DNA of 64,000 nt from Fonsecaea monophora (GCF_001642475.1 NW_019173969.1:207026-271025), one strand, 5' to 3'. Shown: positions 45,001 to 54,138, counted from the stretch's first letter. The notes: generated by a model from the sequence alone, not told the origin. Numbers and translations are program-made.

Positions 45001-45700
45001 TTCCGGAATCATGGAAGGTGTATGGAGTAATTGTAGCCAGGCTTTCGCTGCTTCTGTGTCGTACCGGTAGGCGGCCCACTGACTCGGCAGGCGATGCTCC
45101 CCAGCTATCGAGATATGCTACACGGGTTGGCGTGTTCTCCTCCTCTTCCACACCAGTCTCCGATCCGCTTTCTTCAGAGTCACTCAGCCAATTGGGTCTT
45201 TCGGAGCGTGGATTTCGCAACAGCTTTCTCGAACTTCGACGAGTTCTCCTGTGCAGGCGATGTCGAATACGCGACTCGAGGCTATCAACGTCGTCACTGG
45301 GGGTAGGGGTGATGGCTGGTCGACCAATCGAATTTCCGAAAGGGACTGCTGCTTCAATATTCAGGCGCTGACCGGTAGAATCGAAAGGCTGAGGGGTTCT
45401 TCGAGGGCTTGGAGTAGCATACGGTGAACCCCAAGCAGCTGCGTAGTAGGCACCGCTTCCGTCCCGCTGTCGAAGATAATCCGGGGATTGGCGATAGTCT
45501 GGAGGATCACGATCGCGGCGCAGGGTCGGTAATGGGGGTAGGGTGAAAGGAGAGATCCAATCGGTTTCTGAAGGAGTGGACGAAAGACTGTGTGCTTTCA
45601 GTGGATGGAACGAGACCTGAGAGTCAGGGTAGGGGTAGATGCCGATGCGGTGACTGGCAGAAGGGGTGCTCTCGAAGTGATTGAGCTCGTCGAGGTTCAT
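39005..45700 (-). CDS. Large disordered and coiled-coil protein, uncharacterised
   Basis: Single exon of 6.7 kb for 2231 residues. Residues 1-305 are disordered and Ser/Pro/Arg-rich. Residues about 308-420 hold the only globular-looking block: KKKVIWKGKACIIALPLTD, then QQVKERIDGWIAAGYSVDGF and QAEWESWVNYLKEEKLRALG. A long low-complexity centre follows, with a repeated FNVEA(K/P)xF(D/N)P motif and FG-like phenylalanines (about 770-880). Residues about 1490-2010 are an almost continuous heptad coiled coil (AEEEINELKLRLRIAEEEAA). It ends in a conserved-looking block, SWLRELLSVRIDDLEDIINT. Such proteins are often auto-annotated as myosin heavy chain, but no motor domain is present, so that label would be wrong. 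A scaffold or cytoskeletal role is inference from the coiled coil alone. Confidence 0.85.
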   Translation of the reverse strand: MNLDELNHFESTPSASHRIGIYPYPDSQVSFHPLKAHSLSSTPSETDWISPFTLPPLPTLRRDRDPPDYRQSPDYLRQRDGSGAYYAAAWGSPYATPSPRRTPQPFDSTGQRLNIEAAVPFGNSIGRPAITPTPSDDVDSLESRIRHRLHRRTRRSSRKLLRNPRSERPNWLSDSEESGSETGVEEEENTPTRVAYLDSWGASPAESVGRLPVRHRSSESLATITPYTFHDSGRLSIAPERPRMRLSPSAQHEMAEHDLENTPAVEKPLPILPRQTSQVVADDAKPPESPTTAVRPRPPSMQSFQRPKKKVIWKGKACIIALPLTDREAAGLPPVLTPQQVKERIDGWIAAGYSVDGFGLTDPSAGASGESSGQSRPVYPDTTDIHAERKLREFQVHIPNQAEWESWVNYLKEEKLRALGVSPSNSEAAPSTRSPFSPAMSRISSGHQALATSPPIGPSSSSASNPLRATSNPFSPSIMSSAGISPQPGSVGSSQFNALPKNMHGYKPSIAQSNFHGRIPSPLEAPLSHANSFSNGARPNIQPLSSRQNSFSPNHPLLLPNMGEVLSQKQAMHMRTATASFAGEPGRPNPMQQRGYFPIPQKTIQHTPSPTLPQRIESMVHTPQYSDPSRTPIEIAHPTPKSHRHNLSIALQREIDEAEAALHEKGEGGLEDATQVDMASRKDSALDESLNEEPPILRRPETITTADEKSEIETNPSIAATPMLMDDKNPFVNWQALSDAAKAEPKVSPAAVPTSSKFNVEAKEFDPRAGFSSSNFSFAGPSSIPFGLPTAKPAPPPERTAARGRFSLSHLNADAPAFTPRTAQAPKNTPFTFSSATFNVEAPVFNPSQSPSTNFQDSVTSAGEGPADHTTSIFGNVVIDPGSKAMRRTSKGIPTAGPKSKDAQEEDINNLSDDMGRPLPPIDRQKRARRTGSDGDRSPVYADSAPFHHRRILSEIVDDVDANGPKPETPEKHFDGWAYIPADEKQLTDAADTPNLQERTSDAGGTDSTFTFANQGEVTLFSEARPPLETDQILDSEQTAEAESSDNLKKEAETPVKPTSLPVERTRKQKSSLSALATPFEFNPRVTRSLASSSFAMPQKTQGLEDSKYADTSSPPSDLKASLSSPPTDMPHYVEKDHESVHEAESTVEVFEEKSTEDEVVEVIEEKSAGDDSEPPQRRKYILEPAKDFDTEPDTEAERFDRIGSLLRHEDRAEPSFEEIDAVMKHLEVHPELGVERNDTPVQSTPLVDMRPGSHFRSDAPSPSPSRHRETKAAQSDTSYPPSYGLGIGVHKLNSGRDDVSDWGDTIPAAEAAKLQLRSQFFDGHVNDLVDGLLENRLGPLERTLRTIQHSLALMATQQSQKSDDRGLSASQKDSDADDEDEYDAYEGFASYRTRSPTARRGSRKQDLIRAAVAEALAAHQPPVLPQPSIDLTEINAVLQEMRELAQQNGSQNTQNELKTIMEDVISHHPRLRGSRVQQEHEAADIKYKPQIDGLETMLKISQEHAAEESRLRRTAEEEINELKLRLRIAEEEAAQYRESSEEAQRTLEAFVEEKDSYRNLERELEGLTLKNTALEHTLEEYRVSSDQWREDIRTERASNKELKRTLQELNHQLADQTQSRQNLRTKVERLQSQIAQVVQDLHAEQHDWRNKEHGLQSKLALLQDALEQERRHREKAELELDTLDKEHKQNMHMKTILDQAQLNISRLDELVASLREENRALDTKAFNLDRELEHVKKSKDAELATATAKLKAELESALTKLESIQADSNAQITRLQGRLDHAELDLEEQKAKHDALLSETIEGHKEALREANDKKETALEDQHQVHEKKLNELRDRHTRELHNSFDTRTRLEHQFKERLGLSEDKVKHLESKVTDLEERLEITKSAARAAVEAATAKGVNLPTPASSVVASPPQRAATASMSFAKGSDVPDRISPQALRESIMVLQDQLQNREQKIEQLETELAAVDKDAPNKVKERDTEISWLRELLSVRIDDLEDIINTVSKADFDREAVRDAAIRLKANLQMEQQLKERAGAGGLTSSFPSISSLSSYAQSPRALPLAAAAAWGNWRRARETSIGAISELATNLGSQTPSKSAVGSPASFLSGIITPPGTSQKTPNQTPILLPPSMRSPAAGPVQTRKGSGPEARPLRAYGSQPRALSSKQADKRPESLQLQSDSSPPSQLKIDVPRTPVQTKHEANLDLTEDVDDDASPLEGKNTQHLGEDELLTE

Positions 45701-46551
45701 GAACGGAGGTCTTGAGAGGTTGAGGCTAGTGGTCGCAAGACGAAGGAGGAGGAACTAAGTTCCAAGATCTCGAGCAGCGCAGTGTCGGGAGAGCAGGGAC
45801 TGGAAGACACGCTCAACGCCATGGAAAAACACGATAGACGGTGAAAATGAACCAAGTTCAGTTGGGTGTTGGAAGTTGTCAAAATTAGAGAGCATGATGA
45901 GGATCGAGATTGGGAAATCAGCCGGGGATTCGAGAAACGGTGCTCATTAGAGACGGTGACGCGACACGCTGAAGTGGATATTAGTGGACATGCTTTCAGT
46001 GCCTAAAGGGCCTTGATCTGCCGCCTAGTACCGCCCAAGTTCCTCTATTGCCTCTGTTGGCAGCCCCTAATTGGCTGAGTCCCCGCTAATACACGGCGCC
46101 GTCCGCTGTCAAAACTGGAATCGCTCCAAGGGTCAGGGATCAGGGTCGCAGGGTGGATGCACGCCTCCCGAGGACGGACGCACTACTACGAGTAAATTCT
46201 CCGATACACTAACCATTAATTAGGGAGTAGACCACTGTGCGACCGTTTGATCCCCCTGAAGAGTAAGAATTTTCTCTGTAGATTATACTCTTACTAGTAT
46301 GTCCTGCACGTGTGCCCTCGACTAAATAAAACTCACTTCCCACTCATGCCACATTTCCCCAGATATGTTCAATCTCAATGATTTTACTTTGTTTTACCAC
46401 AGCCAAATCGCGCGCCATGCTGGTCATTGTCGTAGGTCATTAAATCGTGATCCAAGCCGGATGCTTCCAGTCTCGCAACTCGCTCAAGAGACCTCCTGGG
46501 TGATTGGAACCATCTCCTCCAAAACGCCTTGCTGTTTGTAAATGGAACGCT
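45701..46551. other. intergenic region, 0.85 kb
   Basis: Promoter and leader of the coiled-coil gene (right of 45700) and 3' flank of the transcription-factor gene. No gene or repeat recognised. Confidence 0.6.
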
Positions 46552-48723
46552 TCAGAACGGAACCGCCTCCCTGTGGACTGAAAAATTCTTCCAAGCCGCA
46601 TCTAAAGCCGTGGTAGCCTCAAAAAGGATTTGCCGACTGTCGTAATCAACGTTCTTCCTGATCTCATGGAAGCGATTTGCCTCGGGTATCGGCTCTCCTG
46701 GTGACACGCCTTCCTCCTCCAGTTCGATGATTCTCCGGGCCAAGACGGCCATGATGGGCCCTTCCCAGACGCCCTCTTTGCCGGCTCTCTTGAGTTGAGC
46801 CACTGCTCGCCGTCGGATACCCCAGTCTCGACACTTGCAAGCCGTGAAGAAGAGAGGGTGTATGATGCCCAGCTCCATGGTGAACGGGGTGAGCTCATCT
46901 TCCAGGGGCATTGCTTCAGCCAAACTAAGAGCCGTCGTCACCTGCTCAACCTTGGATACCATATCCTCGAAGTCGTCCATAAATGCGTCAAATGTGGTTT
47001 CGGGTCCACAATCTACGCACACCTTGAGCATCATAACTGCAGTCTTGATCTGCAGGCGGAGACCCAACAGGCTTTTGATGTCAGCACGGCCTAGCCTTGG
47101 ACCCTGTATTGAGAAGAAGTTCTCTAGAGCTGCCATCCAGGCATCAAAGATATCAAGAGCCTCTTGCCGTCGAGTCTGCCACTCTACCGGCACAGAATCT
47201 TTCTTCCAATATCGGTACATGCGCGCATCGGATTTGACCAGTTGGTAGACCGACACAAGGAGGTTGTCGAGATGGTTGCGAACTTGACTCAAGGTGAGAT
47301 TGGTCGGTAGTATTCGAGGGACGTGGCCAATCTGGGTCAACAAAGGTTCTGCTCGCTCCTTGGAAAACGTGCATGCTTGAATATCGTAGCGGGCAAATAC
47401 CCGGAGTAGTTCGTCCAACTCATCTTGAGGAATCTCGCGAAAGGTCGGCCGTGAGCCGGACGATTGCTCTGGCGAATAGGGTGTAAGTGAGTTGTCATTA
47501 TCCTGAGGGAGATTCATTTGTCTGATCAGTTCTCTCATTCCTTGCTGATAGTGGATGACAGCAGCCATATTGTTGCGTCGAAGAACTTCGAAGCAGGCAA
47601 ATAATATACTTGAAATGATGGCGAGCTTGGCGTTGGTGCTCGAGGGGGTGTTGAGTCTCTGGTTCAGGTCGCGCAACGCACCCCCGTATAGCTTCAAGGC
47701 GTGTCGGTAGCTCTGGTCGTCAATCAATTGGGGGCTGTATTTGCCACAGCGGTCCTGGTAATCCTCATGCAACGTCCCCAAGGCAATGATTGCGTTCCGG
47801 ACCACTGGTTCCTCGTGACCCACTTTGAGTACGAGTTTTGTCCAGAACCCGGTTTCGGAACCTCCAGCGAATGCAGGCACCGTGCAGTACTGGAAGCGGT
47901 GGAAGATGCGACGTTCTTGAGTGTTGCCTTGAAATGGTTTGGAAATTGAGTTGGGTTGAAATAGATGTTGGAAAGACACCGGGCTCTGCTGTGGTGGCGA
48001 CAAAGCGGTCGACGCTGAGCCGCTGGAGCTGTCTTTGGGAAACTCGTACCCATCGCATTTACGACCAGTGGAGGTACATCGCTTACCTATTGTGAGGTCA
48101 AGTGAGCACTAATCCGGACCACGGCGAGAGGATATGGCACGGGCCAGATGCGGAAGCAGGGAAAACTTACAACTGGGCTTTGTCTCATCACACTTTATGC
48201 GCCGTATCTGCTCGCATCAGATGAGTTAAAATGAAGTCAACCCATGATCTCATGTCAAGTACATGCGATGAGACCAGTAGGAGAGCGTGGCAAGAGGTAA
48301 GAAGGCGATTTTAGTCAGACACGGGTCGACGAGACGACTTGTCTGATCGTTCAGCTACCCACCGATGTGGCTGGGAAGTCAAACGAGCATTGAGCCGTAC
48401 ATTTGTGGTGGAGGGAGGAATGTAGCGAGAGGGTAGGTCTGGGTTGGGTGGGGACAATGCCGTGGTAGGGGAAAACTCACCTTGCATGTTTTGCATCCCG
48501 TTCGTACTTTTGGTTTGCTAGCTCTTTTCCTTCGGGAGGCCAAGACATAGGGGGTACCGTTGGAGGAGCCCTGTCGTTCACCCACTCTGCCAGGCATGGA
48601 GCCAGTGAGGGCGAGGACTAGGTCGGTATCAGGCTCTGCGTCAGGCACAGGCACATACTGTGGGACAAGCGAGTGGGAAGGGACATGAATAGCGAAGGAG
48701 CGAGCTTGGGGTTCTGGCCACAT
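46552..48723 (-). CDS. Zn2Cys6 transcription factor with fungal-specific C-terminal domain
   Basis: Three exons: 48723-48481, 48207-48171 (37 nt) and 48086-46552, with introns of 273 and 84 bp. They encode 604 residues. The binuclear zinc cluster is split over all three exons and becomes perfect only after splicing: C77-X2-C80-X6-C87-X6-C94-X2-C97-X6-C104 (VRTGCKTCKIRRIKCDETKP, SCKRCTSTGRKC). It binds CGG-type DNA sites as a rule. The C-terminal 450 residues fit the fungal transcription factor domain found in many such regulators (IISSILFACFEVLRRNN, MRELIRQMN). The ATG at 48723 is the first in frame; a later one in SMPGR is possible. No pathway genes cluster next to it, so its targets are unknown. 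Confidence 0.9.
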
Positions 48724-50350
48724 GGTGGGCGGCCGAAGTTGGAATAAAGGTGGCAATCAAGGTAAAGTTGCGTCAAAAGTACGAGGGGTACCAGTCGCGG
48801 ACTTTGCAGTCAGGTGGCCAACAGCAAGCGGCGGAGAAGTCCAAGCTCGCGAATGAGATCTGCGGCGGCCGAGATTGGTACAGTAGCGGATGGGCGCTGC
48901 AGTGGTTTCGGGGGGCGTGTGAGTGAGCGCGATATGCAGGTACCGTAGGGGGGTTGAATGATGATGATGATGGAGCAGGAACTGTTACGACGAAGGCAAG
49001 CTTGCGGAAATTATTGTACGTATATACCAATGAAGATGACCTGGAATTGCCGTCAACGTCTATGCCGAACTTTTGCAGGTCCTTTGTCGACGAGATAGCC
49101 GTGCCAGGTTGCTCCAGAGCACTTGAGGCCTCAGCTGTAGCAAAGAGTCTCGGGGGCCGGAATTCATCCACGCAATAAGAGCCAGCAGACGCACGATGGG
49201 CAGTCGCACAGGCAATGACGAACAAGCCCAACAAGCCTGGAAGGGCAATGAATTAGGCGGTGTCGCCGAAACTTGTCAGCGAACTGTGGGTGATCCCTAG
49301 GTACCAGGGAGGCGGCACAGTGTAGGGGCGGCCCAAAGGCCAACGAGAAAAGAATAAAAATAAGAATAATGGACCGAGGCCAAAATGGTCGAGATGGGTG
49401 CCAAAGGAGGTACGTGCGAATGAGTTTTGCAGGAGTTGGTGTGATGTGGTGCCTGCGCGGTTGAGGTTGGAAAGAGAAAAGACAAAAGGACCTTTTTTCT
49501 GGTGGGGAAAGGGAAGGCGGAAAGGCAGAGAGAAGCATGAGGAAGAAAATAGAGGGGGAGACTTGACAGAGTCTTAGTTGGCCGCAGTCCAAGCTGCGGA
49601 GAGGCCGACTGGGACCTGTATTGCTTGATCCATTTTGATTGGCTGGCTCGTAACACTGGACTGCAGAGGTGCTCGCTCGGCATTGTCCGAGTCGCCTCAT
49701 AGGCCGTGCAGGACGGCTGTGCAGCCACAGTCCACCTCGTACCTACCTCGCTACCTCCTCTTCGAAGAGTGTTCTCGTACTCACACGGAGTCAGCCTTGA
49801 CCGAACGCCGCCTCGTATTCAAACGTGCCGAGCGATCTACTCGCCTTCCTGCGCACACACGATTGAAAGAACATGCAGGCAATCTACCCTCGTAGCGAGA
49901 CTTCAGGAACCAAACGGTTGCCATTGGCCCAAGAAAAGGAGGATCTTGAGCCTAGACGAGGAGTATGCCATAAAGATCAGCTTGTCAAGATTTCCCATCG
50001 CATGTGAGCGGGAAAATGGAGATCTTCGTACTGGAGGTTGTACCCGGTTATCTCTCAAATAGAGCGAGGCCCATTCGTGAGGAGTTGCCGACAGCACCAT
50101 TTACGAGTACCCCTACCCTCTAAATCTCGCAATGGACATACCGTACGTGTAACATTATACGCAAGGCACAGAATTTCACTTTCAGATCCTCCTTGATAAG
50201 ACATACGAAGTGTGCATGAAACATGACACGATGCTTCCGAGGGCTATGTTAGATACATTGGTATTGGCCAAGGCACGTGCTCCATTGCTCAGAGTCTGGA
50301 TCAAGGACCTTCCGATGACTAGAGGTGTTGGCAACTTGGCAATCCAAGGC
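48724..50350. other. intergenic region, 1.6 kb
   Basis: The upstream region of the transcription factor (48724 to about 49700) contains ORFs of 140-180 codons on the minus strand. They are Ser/Pro/His-rich without domains and are more likely leader or promoter sequence. The 3' flank of the PDI-like gene lies before 50351. Confidence 0.5.
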
Positions 50351-51513
50351 TCACAACTCATCGTGCTGTCCCTGTTCCCTCCCGGCAGCATTCCAGGGTG
50401 CTCTTTTCCCGTGCAAAATTTCCAAGAGAAAGGCTTCTATATTGTCCGCCTCGATTCGTTTCGCCGCTGGATACGGAAATACTTGATCCTTCCAAGCGCT
50501 ATACACGGTAAAACTCGGATAGTGGCCCCTGTGCAGCCCAAGGCCTGTGGTCATGTGGCCGTATTCGTCGCCGTCAATGGTGACGAAGTTGACATAGTCC
50601 TTGTACTGCTTTGCAACGGGGTGAAGCTTTCGACGGAAGAGAGCGCGATCGTTGTCGTCAGTGACGAATATATAGGCAAGCAGTTTATGGGACTGTGGAA
50701 TTAGCACGCGACCTGCTTCAGGTCAGGGCTGGTCAGGCTTACACTCATGTAGTTGATTTCGTTTCGGCGAGTCAGCTCATCTATGAGTGGCTTTCCTGCC
50801 TCAAGAATGAACTTTTCAATGACAGATTGGCTCACGGTGCCCGGCAGGATCTCTCGATCGCTAACGTCCGTCATGTAAGAAACGATAGAGGGGAATGTGA
50901 TCTTCTCCTTTTCTGCCAGTCTCTTGTCGTCCGAGATCCCAAAGACGAATTGGTCCTGGTACTTCTGTGCAGTTCTTATGAATTTTGATCTCATGGAATG
51001 GTCCTCCTTTTTCATAAATGCCACAAACGTCACTCGATCTATCCCAGTTAATCTCGTGATATTTTTGAAATTCACCTCCGAGACCGCCGGAAGGGAGACA
51101 CGCCGGACGAAGGGTACGATGGCGGACGCTTTGCGCGGACCTCTATATCGCACTGATTCATGGGGACCACGGAAAAGGCGTATGGCAGGATAAGAATGCA
51201 CATTATGCGCGGCGCAGAGGGTCTGATTCACGGTACAGTCGATGCTAATGGCCGGACAAGTGAGTTGAGACTTCACCGCTGCCCACTCTGACGCGAGCGA
51301 TTGGCAGGGAGCTGTCCACGGCTGGGAGCATGTCAGGAACGGCCTCGAGAAGCTTTACGTAGGGACAATGAATACCGCAACGAACGCTGTTAGCGTGAGG
51401 CCGTTCGAGTCGACAAGGGACTGAAACTCAACGTCGGACACATGCTGCCATTGTGCGTGCGCTGCAGCAGCCAAACCAGCAAGTATGACACGAGCAAAGA
51501 GGTGCATCTTCAT
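50351..51513 (-). CDS. PDI-like ER protein with HDEL and a degenerate TAPC active site
   Basis: Three exons: 51513-51376, 51321-50743 and 50692-50351, with introns of 54 and 50 bp; the second has a canonical GCTAAT branch site. They encode 352 residues. Residues 1-21 (MKMHLFARVILAGLAAAAHA) are a signal peptide and the last four residues are HDEL, so it is an ER luminal resident. The first thioredoxin domain reads FVAPWTAPCQSLASEW, where PDI has FYAPWCGHCK. Thr49 replaces the first redox cysteine and only Cys52 remains. The cis-Pro loop is kept (HSYPAIRLF). Two further thioredoxin-like domains without CxxC follow (about 120-230 and 240-335). Classical PDI (about 500 residues, a-b-b'-a') is thus reduced to a-b-b' and cannot perform normal dithiol exchange. 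It is divergent from a prolyl 4-hydroxylase-like gene with only 259 bp between. Confidence 0.88.
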
Positions 51514-51772
51514 GGCAGGAGGGAGCTGAAGGCACTCAAGAGGGATGAGAGATCATTTTGCCACGGCTCATGGTCTCTGGTGAGACAAGCCTGTAAGCTG
51601 CAATGGTGAAACAGTCGGGGGAAGCAGACGCTTTAAGGGGTTGCAATGTTCGAGGAAGCAGGGAGCGCAATTGTGCCATCTTTAGAGAGCTGACTGCGTG
51701 CACGATGTTCACGAGTTTCTGTTGACTATTTGCGAGAGGTGGAAACTGTTCACGCCGACGTTGGCTTTCAAG
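51514..51772. promoter_or_regulatory. short bidirectional promoter of the PDI-like / P4H-like pair
   Basis: 259 bases between the two divergent ATGs, by far the shortest head-to-head spacing in the window, so co-regulation is likely. CACGATGTTC at 51701-51710 partly resembles fungal unfolded-protein-response elements, and CCACGG occurs at 51561. Both are too weak to call. Confidence 0.6.
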
Positions 51773-52652
51773 ATGAAGATATTTGCAGGTTGTTATCTTA
51801 TCGCTGGCCTGGTGTCAAGCTCCGCCCTTGTTGCCGCATTGGACAGCCAGGCACACCTCACTCCAGATTGCACTCATCCGCCCTATACCATCCATCTCTT
51901 CTCTCGCGAACCGCTCGTCATCTACATTGCCGACTTCCTCACCTCCGTCGAGCGGGAGCACCTCCTTGAAGCGAGGTAGGTTACGTACTCCAATACTTTT
52001 CACCCTTCCTGCCGCCAGGCTCACCTTCATACACAGCGCCTCAGCCTTCACCGATTCCCAGACAGCTGACCAGGACGGTACGCAAACCCTTCGTAGCACT
52101 CGACGCTCCAAGTCGGCCACTGCTTCCCGTGACGCCGTAACACGATGTATCGAAGAACGGGCTCTGCTATTCCAGGGATATGACACGCCTCGGACACACC
52201 TTGAGCCGTTGCAATTAGTGCGCTATCATACCAACGAAACTTATGATCTTCATACGGACTGGTTCACGTCACCAGCGCAGACGACTCGATCGCACGGTGG
52301 GAATCGTCTGTCTTCGTTCTTTGCATATGTGAAAGCAAGTGCAGATATCTCTGGTGGAGGTACGACATTTCCACTTCTGGACGTGCCAAAGGACGAACGC
52401 TGGTGTGAATACATTGATTGTGATACGCCTTTTGACGAGGGTGTGACGTTCCTTCCCATCCCTGGAAATGCAGTGTTTTGGGTAAATATGGTTGCGGGGA
52501 GGGGGGACCAAAGAGTCATCCACTCCGGGAGCGTTGTGACTAGTGGCGAGAAGGTTGGATTGAATATCTGGACAAGAGAGGGGCCGTTGAGCCCAAAATT
52601 CAGGGGAGATATTGATGGGGAGCAGGCTGATGAAGACGAGGACGAACCATAA
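51773..52652 (+). CDS. Prolyl 4-hydroxylase-like 2-oxoglutarate/Fe(II) dioxygenase, ER/secretory
   Basis: Two exons: 51773-51975 and 52019-52652, with a 43-bp intron. They encode 278 residues. The signal peptide is MKIFAGCYLIAGLVSSSALV. The catalytic double-stranded beta-helix of the P4H alpha family is complete: the HxD iron motif is His146-Asp148 in YDLHTDWF, the distal iron ligand is His236 in QRVIHSG, and the 2-oxoglutarate-binding lysine is Lys246 in GEKVGLNIWTRE. The strand GNAVFWVN is typical of prolyl hydroxylases. There is no substrate-binding domain as in animal collagen P4H and no HDEL/KDEL; the tail is acidic (ADEDEDEP). The enzyme would hydroxylate proline (or a related residue) in secretory proteins. 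Divergent pairing with an HDEL-bearing PDI-like gene suggests a partnership. The start 51773 is the first ATG in frame. Confidence 0.9.
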
Positions 52653-53068
52653 AAGAAACGCTGCGCAACGGTTGACGGTTGATACATCACCTTGGTAACC
52701 ACCCGCCGCCTGGCTTCATATGGAATGGCAGTCCTGCTACCTGCACCCATAAGAGTAGTCTACCTTGACTGGGTCTCATCAGGGAAGACTACCACCGGGG
52801 TTTTAGGCGTACTTCTGCCTGAATGTGCTTTAGATATGTGTGTACATGGAAATGAGTATGTCGTGTGCTAGAACAGAGAAAAATCACTATGACGTCAACT
52901 GCTAGCAGGGTAAATGTTGTTCCGGTAGTTCCGGTAAAAGACGTTGAAACGCGACCGCGTTGTCGAAAGTGTCAAAGGCCGCAGATCGCAGATGTAAACA
53001 TACTGTAGCAATAGTGAAGAAAACAGACATTGTTGTATTGTTAGTCGCCTCCCAAGCACACGAATAAT
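52653..53068. other. intergenic region, 0.4 kb
   Basis: 3' flank of the hydroxylase gene and promoter of the E2 gene. No feature recognised. Confidence 0.6.
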
Positions 53069-54138
53069 ATGGTAGGTACAAACACTCTGTCGCGCCCTCT
53101 TTTGCAGCGACATCACCTGCAAAGTGCAATCCCTGTCACCACTTCCTTCGTCACGCTCTGTCATCAGTCTAACAAAAAAAAAAGGCTTCCCTCCGTCGTC
53201 TTGCCAAAGACCATGCAGCATTGCGCACTGCACTACCTCCAAATTACCTCTTCCCAGACGCCGACCATGGTTCAGCCATTCAGGACGATCTTTCCCAGCT
53301 CGTCATCTGCATTACCGGCGCTGAGGGCACACCCTACGCCGAAGGATTGTGGCGACTGCATCTCAAAATGCCCCACGACTACCCGAAAAGCCCTCCGAAG
53401 GCAACCTTCCAGACACGAATATACCACCCCAATGTTGATCCCACGACGGGAGCGGTGTGCCTAGAGACGTTGAAAAGAGATTGGGATCCGAAGTTAACGC
53501 TGAAAGACATCTTGATCACGATATCGTGTTTATTGATTCAACCCAATCCGGACTCTGCGTTAAATGCAGCCGCAGGCGCACAGATCCAAGAAGACTACGA
53601 CACCTTTTCTACACAGGCGCGGTTGATGACTCGAATCCATGCACCCATTCCGAAGCATTTGTCAGATGCCGTCCAGGAGGCGAAGCGTCGAGGGGAGGAA
53701 TCCGAGCAAGAACTGAAGGAAAAACGCTCATCCCGAGGAACATCGGCGGAGGACGACACGAAAGAGAATGCACCTAGTCTGTCCAGTGCAGTGGTCAAAG
53801 ATGCCACATCAGGGAGCAAAGAGAAGCGAGCTCTCTCGGAAATAGCATTGATCGACGGGGATGATACGCAACAACGGTCTGAGGAGATTGAAGAACCAAA
53901 GCGAAAATCCCCCAAAACGACGCGGATGTCTACACCTGACCAGACCAGGGCGGTTCCCTCGAGCATCGCTAGCAACCATAGGTCGCAACAAAAATCATAT
54001 GGAGAACCAGACCAAGTGGCACAAAACAAGGAAAACATGCACAGTGAGGAGCTGGCACCGAAACCAATGGCAACACGAAAGACCAACACAGGTGCAGGAA
54101 AGAAGAAGCTCCCGCGAGTTGGTATTCGGAGACTTTGA
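53069..54138 (+). CDS. UBE2S: UBE2S-like ubiquitin-conjugating enzyme E2
   Basis: The proposed exons are 53069-53071 (ATG only) and 53185-54138, with a 113-bp intron (GTAGGT donor, CTAAC branch, AG acceptor). They encode 318 residues. The E2 core has HPN (82-84) and the catalytic Cys93 in TTGAVCLETLKRDWDPKLTL, then CLLIQPNPDSALN. This is closer to human UBE2S than to other E2s, including the RxWDxxL and ALNxxAG segments. UBE2S extends Lys11-linked chains with the anaphase-promoting complex. The tail is basic and disordered, with two KEN sequences (194-196 and 283-285). It ends in VGIRRL, comparable to the LRRL end by which UBE2S docks on the APC/C. The start exon is the weakest part: exon 2 has no in-frame ATG before SLRRLAKDH, and ATG|GCT joins the frames cleanly. 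Confidence 0.85.

Noticed and set aside
39005..45700. Myosin heavy chain identity for the coiled-coil protein
   Set aside because: No motor domain, P-loop or actin-binding region; only the heptad coiled coil resembles myosin tails.
48773..49700. Overlapping minus-strand ORFs of 143-178 codons upstream of the zinc-cluster gene
   Set aside because: Ser/Pro/His-rich without domain or splice support; more likely promoter or leader sequence.
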